A stretch of DNA of 64,000 nt from Pseudomonadales bacterium. Its GTDB lineage: Bacteria; Pseudomonadota; Gammaproteobacteria; Pseudomonadales; Halieaceae. A model generated the notes under the pieces. It saw only the letters and a program-made list of their open reading frames with translations. It did not search any database and had not been told where the DNA came from. A program made the translations under genes and the position numbers. This document shows, in pieces, positions 1-9,538 of the stretch. The stretch is taken from contig JACKNO010000002.1 of NCBI GenBank assembly GCA_024234815.1, forward strand, positions 558,001 to 622,000, given 5' to 3'. Each line of letters starts with the position of its first letter. The stretch's first letter is position 1.

Positions 1-1445
1 ACCTCAATACAGGCCAGCTTGACAAGTCACTAGAGACCGTGACCACACTCGAGAACCTGCATCCGGATGACCCCCGCGTTTACGATATGAAAGCGCGTGT
101 GTATATCCAGATGAACGACTACGGGCTCGCGCGGAGCAACTTCGAGAAAGCACTGTCACTGGATGCGAGCCTGGTACCCGCGAGCCTCAGCCTCGCGGCC
201 CTGGATTTACAGGAGAACAATATTCCGGCAGCCAGGGACCGCTATAAAGCCATCCTCGAGCAGGACAACAAAAACACGGCGGCGATGATCGGTCTGGCCG
301 ACCTGTCCAGGCAGGAGGGCAAGGAAGAGGACTATCTCAAGTGGGTGGAGCGGGCAGTCAAGGCCAACCCATCCGCCATCATGCCGCGCATTTACCAGGT
401 GAACGACCTGTTGCAGCGGGGTGACAATGCCGCCGCACTGAGAGTTGCGCAGGAAGCGGTAACCCTCAACCCGGACAAGACCATTGCGCTGGCGCTGCTG
501 GGCAAGGTGCAACTGACCACGGGAGAGGCCCAGGGCGCGCTCAACACCTTCACCAAACTCGCCGCTCTGGCACCCGAATCGGCGATGGCGCTGGATCAAC
601 TCGCGCGCACATACGCTGCGAATGGCGATGTCTCGAAAGCCCGGGAGACTTTGCGCAAAGCGCTCGAGTCGGACCCGGAGTATCTCAACGCAATTAGCGC
701 GCTGGCGACACTGGAAATTGTGTCGCGGCAACCTGAAGCGGCACTGGCCCAGGCATTGCGATACCAGCAGCTTTCACCCGGGTCCTCCACCGGCCTGATG
801 CTGGAAGGGGATGCGCGCATGGCGGCCAGGGAAAACAAGGAGGCGGCGGCGGCCTATCGGAAGGCGCTCGCCCTCGAACCCCAGGATGCACGGGTCGTAA
901 TCAAGCTGCACATCGCGGAATTGCGACTGGACAATGCGGACGCGGCTGACAAGGCAATTCTGGCATGGCTTGCGGCCAACCCCGACAGCGAAAGCGCGCG
1001 CAGTTACCTTGCCCTGAGTTTCCTGAAGCGCGGCCTGGATGAACAGGCGATGCGGCAATACGTGGAACTCACCCAACGGTCACCCGGCAACGCGATGGCT
1101 TTCAATAACCTGGCGTTTCTCTATCAGCGCGCCGGCAACGCCAAAGCCCTCGCCACCGCGCGGACGGCTCACCGGCTGAGCCCGGACAACCCCGACATCG
1201 CGGACACCCTGGGCTGGATCCTGGTGGAGCAAGGCGAAGTAGCCAGCGGGATTGAGTTGATCAAGCAGGCCGTGGCGGCCGATACCAGCGACCCCGAAAG
1301 GCAATACCACCTGGCCTATGCCCTGGCCAGGGATGGGCAGGCTGACCAGGCAAGCAAGCTGGTGTCGGGGCTGCTGAAAATGCCCCTGAGCCCCGAGCTC
1401 AAAGCCCAGGTCACCCGCCTGTCAGAGCAGTTGGCATCACGCTAA
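1..1445 (+). CDS. PrsT-like TPR protein of the PEP-CTERM system, C-terminal part (cut by window edge)
   Basis: The reading frame is open to the left edge (frame of base 3), so the true start lies outside the window; the GTG at 39 is only an internal codon. The visible ~480 residues are tandem TPR units, with repeated patterns such as NIPAARDRYKAIL and A-x-x-x-L-x-x-D-P. The layout matches the second half of the complete PrsT-like gene at 24536-27292, including the block where a W/L-E-x-A helix follows the repeat around residue 100. PrsT proteins are TPR lipoproteins that co-occur with exosortase/PEP-CTERM systems and are thought to act in exopolysaccharide export or protein sorting. The next gene, on the opposite strand, encodes a PEP-CTERM protein, which supports the link. 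Confidence 0.75.
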   Translation, partial: LNTGQLDKSLETVTTLENLHPDDPRVYDMKARVYIQMNDYGLARSNFEKALSLDASLVPASLSLAALDLQENNIPAARDRYKAILEQDNKNTAAMIGLADLSRQEGKEEDYLKWVERAVKANPSAIMPRIYQVNDLLQRGDNAAALRVAQEAVTLNPDKTIALALLGKVQLTTGEAQGALNTFTKLAALAPESAMALDQLARTYAANGDVSKARETLRKALESDPEYLNAISALATLEIVSRQPEAALAQALRYQQLSPGSSTGLMLEGDARMAARENKEAAAAYRKALALEPQDARVVIKLHIAELRLDNADAADKAILAWLAANPDSESARSYLALSFLKRGLDEQAMRQYVELTQRSPGNAMAFNNLAFLYQRAGNAKALATARTAHRLSPDNPDIADTLGWILVEQGEVASGIELIKQAVAADTSDPERQYHLAYALARDGQADQASKLVSGLLKMPLSPELKAQVTRLSEQLASR

Positions 1446-1539
1446 CAGTTGCTCACCGGGCTTGTCGGTGTCACACCACGGCACAGTACTGGAGCAGCGC
1501 TGCCAAGGCGCTACGCGCCATGCCTGGCGCACCATAAAA

Positions 1540-1564
1540 AAACCCTGGCCACTGGCCAGGGTTT
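1540..1564 (-). terminator. Rho-independent terminator of the PEP-CTERM gene
   Basis: An 11-bp stem (AAACCCTGGCC at 1540-1550, complement at 1554-1564) has a 3-base loop. Read on the minus strand it is followed by a run of six or seven T, so it ends transcription of the gene at 1636-2544. On the plus strand the U tract is short, so termination of the TPR gene here is less certain. Confidence 0.8.
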
Positions 1565-1635
1565 CTCGATAACACGAACTTTGTCCGGAAAGCGGGGGCT
1601 TGCTTAACCGCGGAGCGGTTAACCCCCCAACCGAA

Positions 1636-2544
1636 CTAGCTCTTCCGACGGCGTGCTGAGGTAAGTCCCAGTACACCCAGACCCAACAGTGCCAGGGTGC
1701 CTGGAGCGGGTACCTGACGCGCCAGTACCATGTCGAAATCGCTGGTGGCAATCCACTCGCCATTGTTCTGGCCGCCGTTATCACCGCCTTTGATACTGCC
1801 GCCAGCAAGAAGATCAACCTTCTGATCGCCGCCGCACAAGGGGGCGCAGGAGAATGAGTTCAGCTTCAGGTTCTGGCCAGTCTGGTTATCCAGAATAGAC
1901 ATCCCGGTATTGACCGCGCCAAACTCATTGGCGGGGCTACCTGCCAACACAATATTGGTATCGGGGTTGGCATTCAAAGCAACCCAGAAATCCGCAGCAT
2001 CACCGAAACCAGCCGTCAGCCAGGGATTACCGTTGGTTGATTGCGTCAGGCACTGGGCAAGGGTCTGGCAGCTTTCGCTCCCGCCGATAACATTACCCGC
2101 CGTGATTGCCAGATCATTGCTGGGATCCAGCCAGAAGGAAACCATGGCTGGGCCACCCGCGCCACCGCCGGCAACATTTGCGCCCGTGATAGCGTTGAAG
2201 CCTGCCGCTGCCGGGCCGAAAACCATGTCGTTGGCTCCGCCAAGACCGTCGAGGTCCGCGTAACCCAGCAACTGGATAACGGCCACCCCGGTCAGCTCCG
2301 ACGGTGTGATGTTCACACTGTTGGCGGTGTTCAATTCGAGAATTGACACCAGGATATCGCCCGGACGCAGGATGCCATCGGTCTCGCCGTTGGCCTGGAT
2401 CAGGAAATCCAGGTCATCGTCCTCGAACAATGTAACGTTTGGGCCCCAGTTAATGCCAGCTGAAGCAGAACCCGCAGCCAATGCAGCAGCTAACCCCACC
2501 GCTCCTGCAATCGCCCTGGTTTTGAACAAGTTTCTCAGTTTCAC
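1636..2544 (-). CDS. PEP-CTERM sorting domain protein
   Basis: This is a 302-residue exported protein. It has an N-terminal signal peptide (basic start, then AVGLAAALAAGSASA) and ends in a classical PEP-CTERM tail: VPAPGTLALLGLGVLGL, then Arg-Arg-Arg-Lys. Exosortase is known to recognise such tails and attach the protein to the envelope or extracellular matrix. The middle is low-complexity, Gly/Asn/Asp-rich, with four Cys that could form disulfides; no enzymatic motif is visible. A GGGAGAAAAAAG ribosome site precedes the ATG at 2544, and a sigma-54 promoter lies at 2642-2657. The exosortase itself is not in the window. The function of the mature part is unknown. Confidence 0.85.
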   Translation of the reverse strand: MKLRNLFKTRAIAGAVGLAAALAAGSASAGINWGPNVTLFEDDDLDFLIQANGETDGILRPGDILVSILELNTANSVNITPSELTGVAVIQLLGYADLDGLGGANDMVFGPAAAGFNAITGANVAGGGAGGPAMVSFWLDPSNDLAITAGNVIGGSESCQTLAQCLTQSTNGNPWLTAGFGDAADFWVALNANPDTNIVLAGSPANEFGAVNTGMSILDNQTGQNLKLNSFSCAPLCGGDQKVDLLAGGSIKGGDNGGQNNGEWIATSDFDMVLARQVPAPGTLALLGLGVLGLTSARRRKS

Positions 2545-2641
2545 TTTTTTCTCCCATTTGAAACGGTTATCCCGCTTCCCACGTCATGATATTTAAGGCC
2601 CTCTCTCCGGCAAGCGAAGAGATGATTTCCACTTGATGTAA

Positions 2642-2657
2642 TGCATATGCCGTGCCA
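2642..2657 (-). promoter_or_regulatory. Sigma-54 promoter of the PEP-CTERM gene
   Basis: On the minus strand the sequence is TGGCACGGCATATGCA, against the consensus TGGCAC-N5-TTGCA. Only the first T of the -12 box differs, and the GG and GC are correctly spaced. The predicted start is near 2630, which gives a leader of about 85 bases. Confidence 0.75.
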
Positions 2658-2917
2658 ACTTTGCATAAAATAATTCATGCTATTGTTTTATAAGGATATT
2701 TACAAAATAACAAGTAAAGTTTCCGAAGTAAAAACGGCGCCATTGTAAAGATTTCTGACACTTTCCCGGCCCGCCTGTCGCCACCTTGAAACCCCTGCCA
2801 CTGCCGACGCCACCGGACCGGGCAGCGGCAGACTGGCCTTTTTGCACACTGAATGTGTACACTCCCGGGAAATTCGCGGTATGCAACCAGATAGAGCAGG
2901 CAAAAAGGATTCCCGGT

Positions 2918-3991
2918 ATGGCACGCAATTCTCTGGTGGAGCACCTCGCAATCGCAGGCCGTGCAGCCCCCTCCGCGGATAATTCCCAGTCCTGGCGCAT
3001 GGTCTGGGACGGGAGCTGCCTGAACCTGCAGTTTCGCGCTACCGGACACGCCGACCTGTCCCCCTCCCCCAGTGATACCGCCACTTTGCTCGCCATGGGC
3101 GGGGTTATCGAGAATATTATGCAGATGGGTGCGCGGCTGCAACTGGACCTGCAGCTGGAAACACACCCGGACGACCCCGGGCGCTATGCCAGCATCACCG
3201 TCGGCAAGCTGGAGCAGAAGCAGGATCTACCCCGCGACCACCCCCTGTTTTCCCGCCATACCAACCGTTTTGCCTACGCCGCCACACCCCTGCCGGAGGA
3301 TGTGAAATCTGAGCTTGTGTCGATGCGCGACGGCAGCGCCAATATCCTGTTGTTTGATGAAGCGGACAGTATCCGCGGGATCGCAAACCTGATAAAGACC
3401 GCGTCCGGCGTGAGGTTCAGGGTCAGGCAGGCCCACGAATGGCTGGCGGGAAGCCTGCGTTTCAATACCAGTGAGGAGGTCCACGGCAGCGGCATGGATG
3501 TCCGCTCCCTCGACCTGCCGCCGGGAGGGGCCACGCTGTTGCGGATCACCCGCAGTTGGCGGGTGATGTCAGCGCTCAACAAGCTTGGCGTCTACAGGTT
3601 CATGGCGGCGGCGGACTCAGCGCCGGTGTTTGCCGCCCCCGCATTGGTGGCGATAAGAGCGTCCAGTGATAGCGCTGGCGCCATCGAGGCCGGGAGGCTT
3701 CTTACCAGGGCCTGGATTCGCCTGAATGAACTGAATATCGCCGTCCATCCCTACTACGTCATTACCGACCAACTGGCTCGCCTGCGGGAGCATACCCTGC
3801 CCGGTGAACTTGAAGCCACGGTCGCGCAGATAAAAGAAGAGTGTTCGAGACGGTGTGCCCTGTCGGACAGCGATTCGCTCTACATGGTGCTGAGGGTGGG
3901 ATACCCGAAACGCGCCGCGCCAAGGTCACTGCGCGTTGCGCTGGCGGAGGTATACCTGGACCAGAGCGACGAAAGCGCAGCCGGGCAATAG
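2918..3991 (+). CDS. Nitroreductase-like FMN oxidoreductase (Acg/Rv1355c NTR-domain type)
   Basis: The product is 357 residues from the ATG at 2918, which has an AAGGAT ribosome site seven bases upstream; the frame stays open further upstream to 2786 without a good site. The N-terminal RAAPSADNSQSW matches the R-x-x-P-S-x-x-N-x-Q-P-W FMN-phosphate motif of nitroreductases. The length and the second, weaker half fit the fused-subunit (Acg-like) branch, where one chain forms a pseudo-dimer and often binds FMN without acting on nitro compounds. It converges with a ThiF-type E1 gene 11 bases away. In mycobacterial Rv1355c-like proteins the same two domains are fused, so the pair probably works together. 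The substrate is unknown. Confidence 0.65.
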   Translation: MARNSLVEHLAIAGRAAPSADNSQSWRMVWDGSCLNLQFRATGHADLSPSPSDTATLLAMGGVIENIMQMGARLQLDLQLETHPDDPGRYASITVGKLEQKQDLPRDHPLFSRHTNRFAYAATPLPEDVKSELVSMRDGSANILLFDEADSIRGIANLIKTASGVRFRVRQAHEWLAGSLRFNTSEEVHGSGMDVRSLDLPPGGATLLRITRSWRVMSALNKLGVYRFMAAADSAPVFAAPALVAIRASSDSAGAIEAGRLLTRAWIRLNELNIAVHPYYVITDQLARLREHTLPGELEATVAQIKEECSRRCALSDSDSLYMVLRVGYPKRAAPRSLRVALAEVYLDQSDESAAGQ

Positions 3992-4002
3992 CGGTGCGCC
4001 TG

Positions 4003-4869
4003 TCAGGTTTTCATCTGCGCGCTGAACCTCTTTCTCCCGAAATGGAGACCGAGGCGCTGCAGCGGGTTGCGATTGCCGCCAGGCCGCCAGGTAATCACCA
4101 TTTTGTTGCGGTAGGCATCAAAATGCATGCCCCGCGGCGCGGTGATAACCTTGCCCCGCCGCAGCAAAATCTTGACCGCCTGGGTACCCACAACCCCGGC
4201 ACATAACTCGCAGGCCATGCCCGTAGAGGGTACTTTCTGGCGCTCCAGATCGATGCGGGTATCGTCGACCACGTAGGGCGCATGCAGCATGGCCGGTGAC
4301 AGACCCAGCAGGAATCGCAGCATCTGCTCGTTCTCGTCCTGCCCCTCGAACTGGAAATAATTCTCGAATGTCATGCCTCCGGGCATGAAGTTGAGCAGGG
4401 CCACCCCCATTCCTATGGGGGCCGCTGTAGTGGCCGGTATTCCCTTGCGTGCACAGGCGGCGAAGACCTTGCGGCGGATATCCAGGGCAAAAAAATCCAG
4501 GCTGTCCACATAGAGGTCGACACCATCGAGAAAGTCATCCAGGTTATCCTCGGCAATGCCGTCCGGGAACGTTTTCAGTGCGAGGCCCGGGTTAATATCC
4601 CGCGCCCGCTCCGACAGTACGTCTACCTTGGGCCGACCCAGACTGCTGACGGCGGCGCCGACCTGCCGGTTGAAATTCTGGATTTCGAACTGGTCAAAAT
4701 CGGCGATATTGAATTCGCCAATACCCAGGCGTGTAAGGGTTAGCAAATGAGCGCCGCCGACCCCGCCAAGGCCAGCGATGGCGACGCGTTTACCGCGCAG
4801 GGTCTCCTGCTCCGCATCCGTTACCCAGCCAATATTGCGGGAGAAAGCTTTGTGGTAATTAAATGGCAT
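4003..4869 (-). CDS. ThiF/MoeB/E1-like adenylyltransferase
   Basis: The 288-residue protein has a Rossmann nucleotide-binding loop GLGGVG (residues 33-38), an acidic strand (NIADFDQFEIQNFNRQ) with the conserved Asn-x-x-Arg of the adenylation site, and one Cys pair (CELC) in the C-terminal half. The family adenylates the C-terminus of ubiquitin-like or sulfur-carrier proteins, or activates other carboxylates. No carrier protein gene is adjacent. ATG 4869 was chosen; the upstream extension starts at TTG without a ribosome site. It faces the nitroreductase-like gene tail to tail. This is the split form of an E1-NTR fusion and is not likely to be housekeeping ThiF or MoeB. Confidence 0.75.
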   Translation of the reverse strand: MPFNYHKAFSRNIGWVTDAEQETLRGKRVAIAGLGGVGGAHLLTLTRLGIGEFNIADFDQFEIQNFNRQVGAAVSSLGRPKVDVLSERARDINPGLALKTFPDGIAEDNLDDFLDGVDLYVDSLDFFALDIRRKVFAACARKGIPATTAAPIGMGVALLNFMPGGMTFENYFQFEGQDENEQMLRFLLGLSPAMLHAPYVVDDTRIDLERQKVPSTGMACELCAGVVGTQAVKILLRRGKVITAPRGMHFDAYRNKMVITWRPGGNRNPLQRLGLHFGRKRFSAQMKT

Positions 4870-5078
4870 ATTCCTGTCTCTGGCAGCATCCTGTTGCTGA
4901 ATATTTGTATTAAGGTACAAAAACGGCCTGTTCCCTGATGCTCAATATAGGAGGGCCAGCCGTTGCGACGCAACGAAAAATCCGGAGTTAGTCGCGCCAA
5001 AACGCGGGAATCATCCTGAAATGTACTCTTTTCGGTGGGCCAGGTCCCCGCAGCTGCAGTTGCCGCGGCTGCCTGGGG

Positions 5079-5573
5079 TTACTCGCGCAACTGCAGCAGA
5101 AACCCCTGGACGGCGGCATTCAGCATCGACAAAACCTGATCGAACCCGGCCTGGTTGCCGTAGTAGGGGTCGGGAATTTCCTCGGGGCCAGCGCCCGGAG
5201 CCCAGCTGGCCAACAATGAAATACGGCCCCGGTAAGGCTCCGGAGAGTGCTCCAGCAACCACTGTTCGTTGCGCCTGTCCATAGCCAGCAGATAGTCGAA
5301 CCGGCCGAAATCCTCTTCCTTTACCTGCCTGGCCCTGCATCCGGACAGGTTTATGCCCTGGTCGGCGCAGACTCTCAAGGCGCGCGGGTCGGCGCGTCGT
5401 CCGGCCTGGGTGGCATGGGTACCGGCGGAGTCCACCCGAATCTTCCTGTGCAAGCCCAGGCGCCGCAACTCCTCGCGAAAGATACCTTCCGCCATGGGCG
5501 AGCGACAGACGTTCGCGGCACAGACCGTCAGGATAGATTTCTCCGGTCGGCCAAATAACCGCATATCACACAT
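5079..5573 (-). CDS. Low-molecular-weight protein tyrosine phosphatase (Wzb-like)
   Basis: The 164-residue product (ATG 5573; ATG 5564 with GGGA upstream is equally possible) carries the catalytic loop VCAANVCRSP, i.e. C-x5-R-S, near the N-terminus and the general-acid loop DPYYG near the C-terminus. These are the two signatures of LMW-PTPs. In polysaccharide clusters such enzymes dephosphorylate the tyrosine kinase that controls chain length and export. No tyrosine kinase gene is in the window, but the neighbours are exopolysaccharide genes. The frame is open upstream into the divergent beta-helix gene, but that extension has no good ribosome site. Confidence 0.85.
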   Translation of the reverse strand: MCDMRLFGRPEKSILTVCAANVCRSPMAEGIFREELRRLGLHRKIRVDSAGTHATQAGRRADPRALRVCADQGINLSGCRARQVKEEDFGRFDYLLAMDRRNEQWLLEHSPEPYRGRISLLASWAPGAGPEEIPDPYYGNQAGFDQVLSMLNAAVQGFLLQLRE

Positions 5574-5676
5574 CCCGTTGTCGGCAGAAACCAGAGTATA
5601 AATTGCCGCCGATTCCTGTTCCATGCTTAACTCGGGCCAGCCAGCGTAAGCGCGGGAACTTCTGGAACAGATAAGG

Positions 5677-7218
5677 ATGAGAGCAGCTATCGTAAAAGCA
5701 GCCGGTTTGCTCGGGGTCTGCCTCCTGGTCAGTCTCCTGCTCGGCACCTTGCTACTGGACCGCCCCGTCACTTTCGCAATCGACCAGTTGGCAAACCACC
5801 ACTATCACCATGGGCAGGGACTCAGGCAGAGACTGGCCGCCGCGCTGATCAACACGGGGATTGCCAGCGACTGGGCACACACGAGCGGAGTTCCCGTGCA
5901 GGTCGCGCCATTTCCCCTGCTGCTGTCAGCGGCCAATCCCGACAACCATTTTCCCTACCAGGCCTACTCCCTTGCCGGCACGCCATTGCTATCGGAGCCC
6001 GGGCAGTTCCTGACACCGGCAGGAACCAGAGACGTCAGGGTAGGCTCTGTCGCGGAAATGTCCTCGGCAATCGCCAGCGCCGTGCCAGGAGATGTCATCA
6101 CCCTCGCCCCCGGTATATATGATATCGCCGACCATACCGTGGTCATGGGGAGCGCCGGATTACCGGCGCTACCAATCTACCTGCGCGCGGACGTGTTCGG
6201 CGAAGTCCTGATCAGGCTGGATACGCTGGTAGGCTTCGAGGTTTCCGCTCCGTTCTGGGTCATTGAAAACCTGAGGATACGCGGCAACTGCAAGGATGAC
6301 AGTCACTGCGAGCACGCGTTTCACGTGGTGGGCGAAGGCGGGTCTTTCACCCTGCGCAACAGCGAGATGGTTAACTTCAACGCGCCGCTGAAGGTGAACA
6401 TGCAAACCGTCGACGGTAACGACCGCTATCCGGATGGGGGCCTGGTCGAGTACAACAATTTCTACAACGAAGCGCCAAGGAATACCGATAACCCGGTGAC
6501 CCTGCTGAATATCAACAGCGCGGATGACTGGGTAGTGCGCGGGAACTACATCGCCGACTTTGCCAAGAACGGTGGCGACCACACCAGTTATGCCGCTTTT
6601 TTCAAGGGTAACAGTCGAAAAGGTATCTTTGAGCGCAACCTGGTGATCTGCGAACATCGCCTGCCGGCCGACGAGGGCATACGCGTGGGCCTGTCTTTTG
6701 GTGGCGGCGGTACCGCGCAGGAGTTTTGCAGGGAGGGAAGCTGCGCCGTCGAAAACAGCGAGAGCGTGATGCGCAACAACATCATCATGAACTGTTCCCG
6801 GGATGTGGGTATCTACCTGAATCGGGCTGCTCAGGCCAACATTCACCACAACCTTCTATACAACAACCTGGGAATCGACGTCCGTTTCGAAACATCGAGC
6901 GCCCGTATCACCAACAATATTATTTCGGGGCGGATACGGGATCGGGACAATGGCCGCTCAATACGCGAAGGCAATATCATCGCGCGCGACTGCCTCGATA
7001 GCAGCAGATTCGATTGTGAATTCAGCGATATTTATCGCGCCCCCGGGCAGGTTGATTTTCGTCTCAAGAGTACCGCCAACAGACTCGGCATGGGTGTCGG
7101 GCCAACTCAGCCCTTAACAGAAGATTTCTGTGGCCATACGCGCCCATCGGAAGTCATGGTCGGCCCTGTACAATACCCCCGAGGACTGGACTGCCTGGCG
7201 CAACCGGCCGCAGACTGA
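5677..7218 (+). CDS. Right-handed parallel beta-helix protein, exported
   Basis: The 513-residue protein begins with a hydrophobic anchor/signal (residues 10-27, LLGVCLLVSLLLGTLLL). It continues as a ladder of Asn-rich turns typical of parallel beta-helices (N-N-F/I/L repeats such as NNIIMNC, HHNLLYNN, ITNNIISG). Such folds act as polysaccharide lyases, epimerases or surface adhesins. Six Cys in the middle may form disulfides. It lies divergent from the phosphatase and tail to tail with the polymerase gene, so modification or cleavage of the exopolysaccharide is a reasonable guess, but no catalytic residues could be assigned. The ATG is preceded by GGAACAGATAAGG. Confidence 0.7.
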   Translation: MRAAIVKAAGLLGVCLLVSLLLGTLLLDRPVTFAIDQLANHHYHHGQGLRQRLAAALINTGIASDWAHTSGVPVQVAPFPLLLSAANPDNHFPYQAYSLAGTPLLSEPGQFLTPAGTRDVRVGSVAEMSSAIASAVPGDVITLAPGIYDIADHTVVMGSAGLPALPIYLRADVFGEVLIRLDTLVGFEVSAPFWVIENLRIRGNCKDDSHCEHAFHVVGEGGSFTLRNSEMVNFNAPLKVNMQTVDGNDRYPDGGLVEYNNFYNEAPRNTDNPVTLLNINSADDWVVRGNYIADFAKNGGDHTSYAAFFKGNSRKGIFERNLVICEHRLPADEGIRVGLSFGGGGTAQEFCREGSCAVENSESVMRNNIIMNCSRDVGIYLNRAAQANIHHNLLYNNLGIDVRFETSSARITNNIISGRIRDRDNGRSIREGNIIARDCLDSSRFDCEFSDIYRAPGQVDFRLKSTANRLGMGVGPTQPLTEDFCGHTRPSEVMVGPVQYPRGLDCLAQPAAD

Positions 7219-7225
7219 TCCACTG

Positions 7226-9538
7226 CTAGAGTCTCGTCCTCCGGGCTGCGCGCGACCCGGGCCGCACTCGCAGCCTGGCCAGCCCCGCCGCCAGGAAGAA
7301 GTAGAAGATCCAGCTCACCCTCGCAGAGTCCAGCGGGCTGCCGAATACACCGAATACACAGAGCGTCAGGACGCCGGTCGTGTATACCGGCACCAGGGAA
7401 TCATGGCTGTGTCGCCTGAAATTACTGCGAACCAGCAGCGCCACCATTACCAGGAACAGGCTCAAGCCCAACCAGCCGCTTTCAAACCACAGCTGCAGAA
7501 AAGTATTCTTGATATGCCAGGGCATATGGGAGTAATCGTGGTACGAAAACCAGTAGTCCAGGTCCCGCCTGAATGAGCTGTTGCGCAAAACACCGATACC
7601 ATCAACGGACAGTTCAACCGCATCGATCTCCAACGGACTTTCCGCGTTTGCATAGGATATCGTCATCACCGTAGGCCAGCGCCATAGCGCTCCGTGCCTA
7701 CCCACTGCTCCCGAGTTAATCTCCATGGTATGTCGCGCAAACACGCCATTGGTGGCAGTAAAACCGAGACTCTTTTTCACACAGTTGGGCGTGAATCCGC
7801 CGGGGTATATCAGGTTGCGCTCACACAGGGCCACAACAAGCCTTGAGGGCTGCGCGGCGCGCAGGTGTACGGTTACCTTGTAAATAGTGGAAGGCTCTAT
7901 CGTCACCCTCTGGCCCAGCGTCAGGTCACTGCCGCCATCCAGGTGCAGGACGTTGCGGTCGTTTTCGGGCTCGATGTAGAACCTGCCGATACGACGGGTC
8001 ACCTGCGGGTAGGTAACGACATACTGCAGGGGAAACTGGCCGACCCCATTGCCGACAAGAGATTGGAGAAAGCCATCTCCAGCGCTGCCAATGACATCGC
8101 CCCAATGCTGCTCACGTGCCAGGTAATCACCCGCTACCCGCTCAGCCCGGGCATTGATCTGCTGCCCGCCCAGTGCGAGGGCGACAATCACCGGCAGCAA
8201 GGCGATCGCCGCCAGCGCCAGCAGGCGATTGATTTTTGTCGTTATCCCGCTTTTTTCAAACAGCCTGCTCGCACACACATAGCTCGCCAGCAGGCTCAAG
8301 CCGATCGCCAAAGCCATCATCGCGGACGGCTCTACCCACGCGCTGCGCAGATGTGCATTGACCGCCAGCGCGATCAACACCAATGCGGCCAGCTGCCGGC
8401 TCCAACGCGGCAGCGACCACTGTGCGGCAAATGACAACAGCGCCAGCGCGCCATAGCAGGCAAGGCCATAGCTGCCGGCGCAGCGAAACGCCGTGACGGC
8501 GGCCACCAGTCCCACCGCCAGCGCCAGGGAGAATGCCCCCGGCGCTAACGGAAAGGGTATCTTGTTGCGATGCCGGGACCACAGGCTGAGCCCGGAAAAA
8601 AGCAGGAGCGCAATACCGAAGGACGCATAGGTGGCACGGGTAAACCCGACCAGGGTGACATAGGCCAGCACCAGCGCGGCGATTGCACCCAACAGACGCA
8701 ACCAGGTGGCCTTGTCGCCGTTCAGTACAGCGTACAAACTGACCGGCAGGAGCAACAGCACCACGCCATCCAGGGCCTCGCCGCCGGTATGCATATCCGA
8801 GAACAGTCCGGTCACCCGGTAGGAAGAGGTGAGATCCAGCAGGGAGGAGAGCTGCTGTCGCCAGGCGGAACCGTCAAGCACAACACCGAGTGAAACCCGC
8901 TCCCACAACACCACCAGTCCCAGCAACAGCGCGGCACAGGAAAAACCGGTTACCAGGGTATTTACCGCCCGCGCCTTATCCACCCCCAGCAAATACCCCC
9001 ACATCGGCACCAGGGCGACTCCCCAGAACATACCTTTCACGACCTTGTAGGCATAAACGCCGGAGTGATAAGGGTTGCCGGTTTCGGCCCGGGGCGGCTG
9101 CGCCAAAAAGGACCACCCCGAATAACCCAGGACGACCACCGCCAGATAGAGAAACAGTGCCACCGTGCCAGCGCCCGGCGCAAAAACGCCAAAGCGGTAG
9201 CGCCCGAAAAGCAGCCCCGAGGCGATAGTCAGCAGAAATAGCAAATCCAGTTCGTTATAGGCGAAGCGCCCGGTGAAGGGCGTGATATCCAGGCCCACGG
9301 TCGCCAGCGGCAGCACGATCAACCACAGTCGCGGCAGCAGTAACAAAAGCAGAAGATACAGAAGTGCCACCGGTACCAGCCAGAAATCGAGCCAGGGAAA
9401 GCGCAGGAACGGCGGCAACGCCACCACCAGCAACACCAGGCCGAGGAACAGCTTTATAAACCGCGGGGCCGGCTGGCCCGCGGCGGCTGTATGGGCCCTG
9501 TCCCCGCTCCCTCTTACCCGTTCTGCCCGGGTGCTCAC
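7226..9538 (-). CDS. O-antigen ligase/polymerase-type membrane protein with inserted beta-sandwich domain
   Basis: The 770-residue protein has a Leu/Val-rich series of about ten or more membrane segments and ends with the Wzy_C/ligase-like motif HIKNTFLQLWFESGWLGL (about residue 675) followed by two more membrane segments. This is the topology of O-antigen ligases and exopolysaccharide polymerases. The periplasmic loop before this motif carries an extra ~155-residue polar domain (about 519-674) with a beta-sandwich look. The GTG start at 9538 overlaps the stop of the upstream protease gene (GTGA), so the two are translationally coupled. Role: probable polymerisation or ligation of the exopolysaccharide of this cluster. 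Confidence 0.75.
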   Translation of the reverse strand: MSTRAERVRGSGDRAHTAAAGQPAPRFIKLFLGLVLLVVALPPFLRFPWLDFWLVPVALLYLLLLLLLPRLWLIVLPLATVGLDITPFTGRFAYNELDLLFLLTIASGLLFGRYRFGVFAPGAGTVALFLYLAVVVLGYSGWSFLAQPPRAETGNPYHSGVYAYKVVKGMFWGVALVPMWGYLLGVDKARAVNTLVTGFSCAALLLGLVVLWERVSLGVVLDGSAWRQQLSSLLDLTSSYRVTGLFSDMHTGGEALDGVVLLLLPVSLYAVLNGDKATWLRLLGAIAALVLAYVTLVGFTRATYASFGIALLLFSGLSLWSRHRNKIPFPLAPGAFSLALAVGLVAAVTAFRCAGSYGLACYGALALLSFAAQWSLPRWSRQLAALVLIALAVNAHLRSAWVEPSAMMALAIGLSLLASYVCASRLFEKSGITTKINRLLALAAIALLPVIVALALGGQQINARAERVAGDYLAREQHWGDVIGSAGDGFLQSLVGNGVGQFPLQYVVTYPQVTRRIGRFYIEPENDRNVLHLDGGSDLTLGQRVTIEPSTIYKVTVHLRAAQPSRLVVALCERNLIYPGGFTPNCVKKSLGFTATNGVFARHTMEINSGAVGRHGALWRWPTVMTISYANAESPLEIDAVELSVDGIGVLRNSSFRRDLDYWFSYHDYSHMPWHIKNTFLQLWFESGWLGLSLFLVMVALLVRSNFRRHSHDSLVPVYTTGVLTLCVFGVFGSPLDSARVSWIFYFFLAAGLARLRVRPGSRAARRTRL

